The translations under genes and the position numbers were made by a program. A stretch of 64,000 nt of DNA. It comes from Flavobacterium ajazii. Its GTDB lineage: Bacteria; Bacteroidota; Bacteroidia; Flavobacteriales; Flavobacteriaceae. The DNA lies in contig NZ_JAAEHL010000008.1 in assembly GCF_010614725.1 (NCBI RefSeq), positions 248,001 to 312,000 on the forward strand. The letters run 5' to 3'. Shown piece by piece: positions 9,072 through 15,654 of the stretch. How positions within the stretch are numbered: position 1 is the first letter of the stretch; each line of letters opens with the position of its first letter. The notes below the pieces were generated by a model, which worked only from the letters and a program-made list of their open reading frames with translations, made no database searches and had not been told where the DNA came from.

Positions 9072-9115
9072 TTTTTTCTAATTTTAATTGTTTTAATACT
9101 TTAGAAGCAGACGAT

Positions 9116-10219
9116 TTATTTTTGACTTAAATGCGGATTAGAAAATGCAGGATTATTAATAAAAGTAGAATCGGTAAGCATTTTCATAAAACTAATAATA
9201 TTGGCTTTTTCTTTTGCAGTCAATCCCAAACTTTTCCCTCCCATTTCGTTAGGCCGGTTTTGTAAAACTACGCTTAGAGACTTGCTTGGCTTAATATGTT
9301 CATTATAATGATCCATTACTTCTTCTAAATTTTTAAATCTTCCGTCGTGCATGTACGGAGCAGTAAGTGCAATATTGCGGAGTGTTACAACCCGAAACCG
9401 TCCCCTGTCATTTGGCATCCCGGTAAGTTCTTCTCTGCCTTTATCTTTTGGAATACTATCTAAACCGTTGTTGTGAAACAATTCCATGTACATTTTAGGT
9501 GTTCCGTGGCACTGTGCACAACTGGCTCCTCTGATATTTTTACTTGGTTCTGCCGAATTCATAAACAGTTCCATTCCGTTTGACTCTTGTTCAGTAGGGT
9601 TGTATTCTCCTCGCAGATATTTGTCATAATTAGAATTGGCCGAAATAAGGGTGCGTTCAAATTGGGAAATGGCTTTTGTAATCCTGTCTGCTGTAATTTC
9701 CGGTGTTCCAAATGCATCTCTAAAAAGGACAGGATAGACTTTCGTTTTTTGAAGATCGATAATGGCTTTCTCCATGTAGGCTCCCATTTCGTGTGGATCA
9801 TTAAGCGGAATTAGGGCTTGCGCTTCTAATCCTTTGGCTCTGCCGTCCCAAAAAAAGTTTCGAACCCAAAGCAAATTTGCCAAAGACATCGAGTTGCGTT
9901 TCGTTGGCATATCATTTATTCCGGAACTAAATGTCTTGCCGTCAGTGAATGCCAATTTTTGCTGATGACAACTGGCACAGGAAATGGTTTTACTGGAAGA
10001 TAATTTTGTTTCATAAAATAACATTCTGCCCAGATAAACTCCTTGTTTTGTTGTCGGATTATTTTCCGGAATACTAATCCTGTTACCGAAATAATCCGGA
10101 TATTCCAGTTTGTATGGATCAGTATAAAGGGAATTTTTGCCAGTGAATGCAATTAATGTAATCGCAATCACTAAGATAGATAACAAAGTAAGCTTTTTAT
10201 AATGTGATCCTATTTGCAT
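9116..10219 (-). CDS. Di-haem cytochrome c peroxidase (MauG/CcpA family)
   Basis: A periplasmic 367-residue protein with an N-terminal signal or anchor (KLTLLSILVIAITLIAFTG) and two haem-binding motifs, CASCH (near residue 85) and CAQCH (near residue 236), typical of bacterial cytochrome c peroxidases that reduce H2O2 with electrons from small cytochromes. The conserved TAPYMHDGRFKNLEEVMDHYN segment is present. The ATG at 10219 is chosen because it directly precedes the signal peptide; a longer frame would begin inside the hairpin element at 10261-10303. It lies 84 bases after the TonB receptor gene and 44 bases before the molybdopterin-fold gene, on the same strand. Confidence 0.9.
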   Translation of the reverse strand: MQIGSHYKKLTLLSILVIAITLIAFTGKNSLYTDPYKLEYPDYFGNRISIPENNPTTKQGVYLGRMLFYETKLSSSKTISCASCHQQKLAFTDGKTFSSGINDMPTKRNSMSLANLLWVRNFFWDGRAKGLEAQALIPLNDPHEMGAYMEKAIIDLQKTKVYPVLFRDAFGTPEITADRITKAISQFERTLISANSNYDKYLRGEYNPTEQESNGMELFMNSAEPSKNIRGASCAQCHGTPKMYMELFHNNGLDSIPKDKGREELTGMPNDRGRFRVVTLRNIALTAPYMHDGRFKNLEEVMDHYNEHIKPSKSLSVVLQNRPNEMGGKSLGLTAKEKANIISFMKMLTDSTFINNPAFSNPHLSQK

Positions 10220-10260
10220 TATTAAGACTTTCAGAATTGTAAAGTTATTTATTAAAAAGT

Positions 10261-10303
10261 TGGGTGCAATTATTAAAACGGTCAAATTGCACCCAACCGT
10301 TTT
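10261..10303 (-). terminator. Two interleaved inverted repeats after the first TonB receptor gene
   Basis: Read on the minus strand, the order is A (10303-10296, AAAACGGT), B (10295-10285, TGGGTGCAATT), A' (10282-10275, ACCGTTTT), B' (10271-10261, AATTGCACCCA). A pairs with A' (8 bp) and B with B' (11 bp), both perfectly, but each stem lies partly in the other's loop. B:B' followed by ACTTTTTAATAAA makes an intrinsic terminator. A:A' would be a competing stem or complete an H-type pseudoknot. A begins at the stop codon of the receptor gene. Confidence 0.75.
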
Positions 10304-12300
10304 TAATTGAAAAATCGAAGCGTCACGAAGAAATTGCGTCCTTCTTCAGGATAACCTTCTACCAGACTATAATTTTTATCGAACAGATTATTTATACCGG
10401 CATCAAGGCTAAAGTTTTTCAGTATTTTGCCCGAAGCGTAGAAATTTAGAATCGTATAATCAGGAACATCGGTGCCGTAACTGGTACTGTAACGGGAAGA
10501 ATTAAATTCGGAATTTGAAATTAGCCGCAATCTCTTAATCGGACTGTATTCTAAAGTTCCTATTACTTTCGTGTTCGGTACATCTGTAAAATGAATGTTT
10601 GGGCTGGTGATATTTTTTCTTTCGATATAAGTGTAATTGGCATTAAAAGATAAATTATCTAAAATGGCATAATTCAGCTGTGCTTCAATTCCTTTGTACT
10701 CAGCTTCACCAAAATTCTGCATCTGCGATTTCCCGGGCTGAACATTGCTCACACTTAAAATGGCATCGTTAAGCGAACTGTAAAACACTGCGGTTTGAAA
10801 AGTCAGTTTGTCATGAATTTTTCCGGTATAGTTCACTTCATAGTTTACCGCTGTTTCCGGTTTTAAATCCGGATTTGGGATTGCTGTCCCCATTCGGTAC
10901 GAGTAACGGTCTTTGATGGTTGCAAATCGTGTTTTTTGTGAAATTGTTGCGCCTAGTTTCTGTTCATCATTGAATTGGTAAAAAAGCCCGATTTGGGTAT
11001 TAAAAGCATCGCTGGCATCAGCTGTTGGATAATCTGAAATGACTTTTGTCGTACTGTTGTAATCTTCGGCTTCGATATTTTTTCTGATATTGTAACTCGC
11101 GCCCGGGATTACGGTTAATTGAGTCGAAATTTTATATATATCTTCAATTCCGATTAAAATAGTGTTGTCTGTAAAATGACGTACCGGTTCGCCAACATTG
11201 TTTTCACGGTGTACATCTTCCTTAAAATGTACGGCAAGTTTAAAATCATTTTTCGGAATTATTTTGGTATTGAATTCCAGATTTCCTCCATAAGTATAAT
11301 CGTTGTACAAACTTTCAAACGCATACGGTTTTGTTATTGTCGAATAGGTTGCATCGTCATAACTTTTCAAAGTGTTTTTGAAACGGTCAAAATACAATCT
11401 GGTTTTAAAACTGTTTTTATCGTCGAAATCTGAGTTTGAAATGAAGTAATAGCTTTCTTTGTTCCAAACAGGCCATTGCCAGAAACGGGGCTTTGCCAAA
11501 AGAGAATTTTGTGTGTCACTGCCTGCATAAACGGGATTGCCTTTTTCGCCCTGCTGCTTGATGTATCCCAGCACATATTCATTTTTTTTGTTTGGAGTCC
11601 AGCCAATTTTGAAACTTATTTTCTGGTCATTTCGGTATGAATTATCTCTTTCACCGCCATCTTCGTTTTTCATCGGAACAAAACCGGATGACATTCGGGT
11701 TGAATTTCTGTCGAAATAGGAATAACCTCCCTGAACATAAAATTTACCTAAATTTGAGCCAATGTTGAGATTTCCTTTGTAGCCATTTTCATTAATCATT
11801 CCAAGTGATCCATCGTATTCTAATTTTTTTGAAGGTTTTCTCGAAATCAAATTGATTGCCCCGCCAAGCGAATTTGGACCATAAAGCACTGATGAAAATC
11901 CTTTTGAAACATCAACTGCCGAAAGATCAAAAGTGGTAAATCTTGCTAAATCAACATAGCCGTCATACGGAACATACACCGGAATTCCGTCCATATAAAC
12001 CGGAACCTGTCTTAAATCGAAACCGCGAACAGAAACCATAGATTCGTTTCTTGGACCTGAAGCCGTAAGACTAACTCCCGGAAGCAGATTTAACGCTCTG
12101 GAAACCTCCATTCTGTTTTGTGCTTCCATTGTTTTTGATGTAACCCTGTTCAAAGTATCTTTATTTTGATGGCTCGTTACGATTACTTCTCCCAACATGA
12201 AAACATTTGATTTTTTAATAGAATCAAGCGTTGCAGGATTGTTTTGCTGACTGAATCCGATCAGTGGAAGGAGTAAAAAAGGGATGATTTTTAATTTCAT
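10303..12300 (-). CDS. TonB-dependent outer-membrane receptor (BtuB-like, molybdenum locus)
   Basis: A 665-residue outer-membrane transporter: signal peptide (MKLKIIPFLLLPLIGFSQQ), plug domain from about residue 40 (VSRALNLLPGVSLTASGPRN, VSVRGFDLRQVPVYMDGIPV, LYGPNSLGGAINLISRKPS), then a 22-strand-type barrel ending NNLFDKNYSLVEGYPEEGRN and a final Phe-Phe-Asn. It lacks the N-terminal carboxypeptidase-like domain common in SusC-type receptors, so it resembles siderophore or cobalamin receptors. It shares an operator-like palindrome with the next receptor gene and stands between modABC and the ModE-like regulator. Import of a molybdate or tungstate species is inferred. Confidence 0.9.
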   Translation of the reverse strand: MKLKIIPFLLLPLIGFSQQNNPATLDSIKKSNVFMLGEVIVTSHQNKDTLNRVTSKTMEAQNRMEVSRALNLLPGVSLTASGPRNESMVSVRGFDLRQVPVYMDGIPVYVPYDGYVDLARFTTFDLSAVDVSKGFSSVLYGPNSLGGAINLISRKPSKKLEYDGSLGMINENGYKGNLNIGSNLGKFYVQGGYSYFDRNSTRMSSGFVPMKNEDGGERDNSYRNDQKISFKIGWTPNKKNEYVLGYIKQQGEKGNPVYAGSDTQNSLLAKPRFWQWPVWNKESYYFISNSDFDDKNSFKTRLYFDRFKNTLKSYDDATYSTITKPYAFESLYNDYTYGGNLEFNTKIIPKNDFKLAVHFKEDVHRENNVGEPVRHFTDNTILIGIEDIYKISTQLTVIPGASYNIRKNIEAEDYNSTTKVISDYPTADASDAFNTQIGLFYQFNDEQKLGATISQKTRFATIKDRYSYRMGTAIPNPDLKPETAVNYEVNYTGKIHDKLTFQTAVFYSSLNDAILSVSNVQPGKSQMQNFGEAEYKGIEAQLNYAILDNLSFNANYTYIERKNITSPNIHFTDVPNTKVIGTLEYSPIKRLRLISNSEFNSSRYSTSYGTDVPDYTILNFYASGKILKNFSLDAGINNLFDKNYSLVEGYPEEGRNFFVTLRFFN

Positions 12301-12316
12301 AAAATAGAAAATAATT

Positions 12317-12340
12317 CAGTATGTTTTAAAATGAATACTG
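12317..12340 (-). promoter_or_regulatory. Operator-like palindrome before the 665-residue receptor gene
   Basis: CAGTAT, twelve bases centred on TTTTAAAA, then ATACTG, ending 17 bases from the start codon. The same 24 bases occur at 14970-14993, at 18 bases from the start of the second receptor gene. Conservation between otherwise unlike spacers and the fixed distance point to a protein-binding site over the promoter or transcription start. The ModE-like protein encoded at 15079-15426 is the obvious candidate binder (inference). Confidence 0.7.
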
Positions 12341-12393
12341 ATGGTTAAAATTGAATTTGGTTTGTTGTTTTTATTTTTTCCGAAGAGTAAATT

Positions 12394-14952
12394 TTAGATT
12401 TTTCGAATTTCCCACACTAATGATAAATAGTATAATCCACCAATGGATGGTCCGCCAAGGATAGAAGTATAAGGTTTGTTTAAAATATTGGTTCCGCCCA
12501 GTTTTGCTGTAATTCCTTTTTTGAAATTGTAATTGACCTGCGCATCCATAGTCCAGTAAGCCGGTACATTTCCGCTAACAAGGAAAGAAACATAATCAAA
12601 ATTGTTTTGGTAGCGGGTACTTACACTTGCACCTAGATTTTTCCAGATGTTTTGGGCAATTAAAGTTCCGTTTACATTAAATTCTGGAGTGTTAAAGCCG
12701 TCTTCCAGTCCGTCTTTGTCGTCTGTTCTGTCAAGTTTGGTATAAGTTACATTTGTCAATGCGGTAAAAGTTTGATCAAATCGGTATTTTAAACCTAAAC
12801 TTCCACCGTAATTGTAAATTTTACTTTTCGAGTTGGTCCATAAACGATATCTGTTTTGGGTTGTTCTGGAATATAAAGATGTCGGAATAAGGGCAGGGTC
12901 GGTAGTGTTTGGAATACTGGCTTCGACCTGAGCAATGAAGTTTTTATAAGAGTTGTAATAGAAATCGGCATCAATGAAAAGGTTTTGGTTTAATGCCATT
13001 CCTCTAAAACCAACTTCAAATGATTTCACAAATTCAGGTTCCAGATACGTGTATGGATTTTTCTGAATGATGTTTTTATTCTTTTCAATAGCCTGTGCCT
13101 GAGTTAATCCAAGTGTGTTTACATCACTGTTAACCTGCGCCTGAAATTTATCGATAGAAGCTTTGGTATACGAATTCTCAAAAATACCGTCAGACATAAT
13201 TCGTAAACCGCCCACACGTTTTACGCCGCCCGAATTCACATTGGAAAATCCTTCAAAAATACTTGGAAAACGATAACCGTTTTGATACGAAGCTCTAAAG
13301 TTGAGTGTTTCTTTTGGAGAATAAACAGCTGTAAACTGCGGAGTGAATTTAGCATCAAAATAATCGGCTTTGTCCATTCTGATTGTTGCGCCTAAGCGTA
13401 GTTTTGAATGAAATAAATCTTTTGTCAATTGTGTAAAACCTCCTGTTTTTTGATACGTCAGATTTTCAGAATCGCTTTCGGGATTGATAAAATAATTCCC
13501 ATCTGGAACAATAATGTAGTTTCTGTAATCAAAACCGCTTAAAAGTTTAGCGTCGATTTTTTCGAAGAAAGAAGTAAAAGCTTTGTCCCAATTGATCAAT
13601 CCTTCACCATGAACCAAAGTCGATTTTACACGCAAAGCCGCTCCAATATCCCAGTTATTGATGTCAATTAATTCATTTTTCTTTGTTTCATAAGTATCAG
13701 TTCCAGGTTCAAAACGACCATTGTCAGATGTTGTTCTGGCAATTCGATGTGCATCAGCAACACTGGCACCATTTGTTACGGCATTTTTATAAGCAGTACT
13801 ATAATCTGCAAACCATTGGTTATCTGATTTAAAAGCACGGTCCATGTTTTCAGCCAATGATCGTATGTTGTATGAATCACCGGTATCTTCAGTTGTGGCG
13901 TAGGCTTTTACCTGAAAAACAGGTGTGTGATAATCAACAGTAAATTGATTTAGCGTATAATTGTCAAGCCTGAAACGGTTTGAACGCTGATAAATCGTAT
14001 TGATTAATGCCGTTTTATATGTCAGAGAAAGTTCATGACCTTCTTTTGGACGAAAAAATAATCCAAGATCTGCTTTGTAATTTTTAATTTCATAGTCCGA
14101 AATATCAGTTTCACGATAACCCGTTCTGGCAACAACGTAATTTTTACCGTTTAAGTTTAAAGTTTTTCGGTTGGCCGATTCATTTCCGTAACCGTTCACT
14201 TCATCGTATGCCGGATTATCTGCTCCGAATAAACCAGTTGAAGCGTTTGCATTTGGAGCCAAATCGGTTCTGTCATCGGCAACCCAATCTGTTCCTCCGG
14301 TCGTAGAAGCATTTATTTTAAGCGCCAATTTCTCATTGAAAGCTTTGGCAAATCTCAAATTAAATTGTGAATAGACTTTCGGTGAAAACCGATCCATATT
14401 TCCAACATGATTTACGCCCGTTAATTGCTGTACTGAAATTCCCTGATATTCAAATGGATTTTTGGTTTGGATATTGGCTAAACCATTAATGGCATTCATT
14501 CCATATAAAGCGGCGGCCGTTCCGGGAATAATTTCGATTTTATCAATATCCAAATCATTTGTGCCAAGAGCATTGGCAATTGGCGTACCCAGATGTGGTG
14601 CCTGATTATCGATTCCGTCCACCAATTGTGCAAATCTAACGTTTGTCGTGTTGGCAAAGCCTCTTGTGTTGATGACTTTGAAACCTAAACTTGGCGTAAT
14701 TATCTGAACTCCTTTTACATTTTCGAGTGCTTCGTAAATACTTGGTGATCCCATTATTTTGGCTTCCGCCGATTTTAACTGTTCGATACTTATCGGGGAA
14801 CGCATTAAATTTTCAGAACGTCTTGAGGCTGTAATGACAATTTCGTTTAACACTTCTTTTTTGATACTGTCCTGATTTATTTTTGAATTTTCTGCCTGAG
14901 AAAAGCATTTAAAGCTTATAAAAAGCAGAAACAGGTATAATTTGATCTTCAT
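12394..14952 (-). CDS. TonB-dependent outer-membrane receptor (large, molybdenum locus)
   Basis: An 852-residue receptor with signal peptide (MKIKLYLFLLFISFKCFSQA), plug domain (LNEIVITASRRSENLMRSPI near residue 35, IQIKN-type TonB contact region not obvious, RGFANTTNVRFAQLVDGIDN, IEIIPGTAAALYGMNAINGL) and a long barrel ending GGLYYLSLVWEIRKI. No carboxypeptidase-like N-terminal domain and no adjacent SusD partner, so it is unlikely to be a glycan receptor. The gene is downstream of the ModE-like regulator and has two copies of the operator-like palindrome in its 126-base leader. Substrate unknown; molybdate or a chelate of it is inferred. Confidence 0.9.
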   Translation of the reverse strand: MKIKLYLFLLFISFKCFSQAENSKINQDSIKKEVLNEIVITASRRSENLMRSPISIEQLKSAEAKIMGSPSIYEALENVKGVQIITPSLGFKVINTRGFANTTNVRFAQLVDGIDNQAPHLGTPIANALGTNDLDIDKIEIIPGTAAALYGMNAINGLANIQTKNPFEYQGISVQQLTGVNHVGNMDRFSPKVYSQFNLRFAKAFNEKLALKINASTTGGTDWVADDRTDLAPNANASTGLFGADNPAYDEVNGYGNESANRKTLNLNGKNYVVARTGYRETDISDYEIKNYKADLGLFFRPKEGHELSLTYKTALINTIYQRSNRFRLDNYTLNQFTVDYHTPVFQVKAYATTEDTGDSYNIRSLAENMDRAFKSDNQWFADYSTAYKNAVTNGASVADAHRIARTTSDNGRFEPGTDTYETKKNELIDINNWDIGAALRVKSTLVHGEGLINWDKAFTSFFEKIDAKLLSGFDYRNYIIVPDGNYFINPESDSENLTYQKTGGFTQLTKDLFHSKLRLGATIRMDKADYFDAKFTPQFTAVYSPKETLNFRASYQNGYRFPSIFEGFSNVNSGGVKRVGGLRIMSDGIFENSYTKASIDKFQAQVNSDVNTLGLTQAQAIEKNKNIIQKNPYTYLEPEFVKSFEVGFRGMALNQNLFIDADFYYNSYKNFIAQVEASIPNTTDPALIPTSLYSRTTQNRYRLWTNSKSKIYNYGGSLGLKYRFDQTFTALTNVTYTKLDRTDDKDGLEDGFNTPEFNVNGTLIAQNIWKNLGASVSTRYQNNFDYVSFLVSGNVPAYWTMDAQVNYNFKKGITAKLGGTNILNKPYTSILGGPSIGGLYYLSLVWEIRKI

Positions 14953-14969
14953 AAATAGATATTTAATTT

Positions 14970-14993
14970 CAGTATGTTTTAAAATGAATACTG
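14970..14993 (-). promoter_or_regulatory. Operator-like palindrome before the 852-residue receptor gene (proximal)
   Basis: Identical over 24 bases to the element at 12317-12340 (CAGTAT, centre TTTTAAAA, ATACTG) and placed 18 bases upstream of the start codon. See the second, degenerate copy at 15043-15066. Confidence 0.7.
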
Positions 14994-15042
14994 AAAATTA
15001 TTAAAACTGGTTTTGGTTATTTAATTTTTTTAAATGCACAAC

Positions 15043-15066
15043 CATTGTGTTTTAAAATGAATAGTG
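15043..15066 (-). promoter_or_regulatory. Operator-like palindrome (distal, degenerate copy)
   Basis: Matches the 24-base element at 21 positions, with the same central GTTTTAAAATGAATA. It starts 73 bases from the proximal copy, close to seven helical turns, so both sites would face the same side of the helix. It lies in the 126-base gap after the regulator gene. Confidence 0.6.
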
Positions 15067-15078
15067 CTGTTTAAATTT

Positions 15079-15426
15079 TTAAAATTTCAGATTTTGAGTT
15101 TCTTTAATGGCAAAATCCTTAATTCGTTTTTCGATTTCATAAAAAACAGCTATGGCTCTTTCGCCGGCTTCTGTTAATCGGGCACCGCCGCCGCCTTTTC
15201 CTCCAAGCAGTTTTACAACCAGGGGAGATTCGGCACGCTGATTCATTTCTTCGACCAATTGCCAGGCCTGACGATACGCCATTTTCATTTCTTTGGCAGC
15301 ATTGGTAATCGATCCGGTTTTCCTGATATTTTCAAGAAGCCAGACTTTTCCAATACCCAGAAACGGACCATCAGATTCTTCAATCCAAAGCCGGACTTCG
15401 ACATTGTATTTTTTATTCTCACTCAT
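15079..15426 (-). CDS. ModE-type winged-helix regulator without Mop domains
   Basis: 115 residues forming only the DNA-binding half of ModE: LWIEESDGPFLGIGKVWLLE near residues 13-32, NIRKTGSITNAAKEMKMAYR (helix-turn-helix, about 33-53), QAWQLVEEMN, and LVVKLLGGKGGGGARLTEAG (the wing, about 73-92). E. coli ModE is about 262 residues, with two Mop domains that sense molybdate; those are missing here and encoded separately at 6532-6936. It precedes the two receptor genes on the same strand and has ACGTATTT repeats upstream. How it senses metal without Mop domains is open. Confidence 0.88.
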   Translation of the reverse strand: MSENKKYNVEVRLWIEESDGPFLGIGKVWLLENIRKTGSITNAAKEMKMAYRQAWQLVEEMNQRAESPLVVKLLGGKGGGGARLTEAGERAIAVFYEIEKRIKDFAIKETQNLKF

Positions 15427-15472
15427 CGATGCAGATTTAAAAAGAAACTCTTTTGATAATCGATTATCTTAG

Positions 15473-15527
15473 ATACGTATTTGCAGTTGTAATATTACGT
15501 ATTTTTACTTAAATAAAATACGTATTT
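15473..15527. promoter_or_regulatory. Three ACGTATTT repeats between the ModE-like gene and leuS
   Basis: ACGTATTT begins at 15475, 15497 and 15520, spacings of 22 and 23 bp or about two helical turns. The first copy is itself part of the palindrome ATACGTAT (15473-15480). The second and third form a perfect 9-bp inverted repeat, ACGTATTTT (15497-15505) with AAAATACGT (15515-15523), spacer 9. The sites lie 47-101 bases upstream of the regulator start, fitting an autoregulatory operator; they may also affect leuS. Confidence 0.65.
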
Positions 15528-15558
15528 TGTTATTTTATTTGTTTGTCAATGAAATAGC

Positions 15559-15589
15559 TTTGCTACAATGCGCAATAAATGTAAATTTG
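15559..15589 (+). promoter_or_regulatory. leuS promoter
   Basis: TTTG at 15559-15562, 19 bases, then TAAATTTG at 15582-15589: an exact match to the Bacteroidota consensus (TTTG, N19, TAnnTTTG). Transcription should begin near 15595, giving a leader of about 60 bases that consists largely of CTTTG-type repeat (15599-15653). Confidence 0.8.
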
Positions 15590-15654
15590 CGCCATAATTC
15601 ACAAAGTGAGAAAACCTTAGAGTCTTTGTCACTTTGCAACTTTGAACCTTTAAG

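Noticed and set aside
10220..10285. Longer N-terminus for the di-haem peroxidase
   Set aside because: The extra 22 codons would start in the terminator/pseudoknot element and precede a normal signal peptide.
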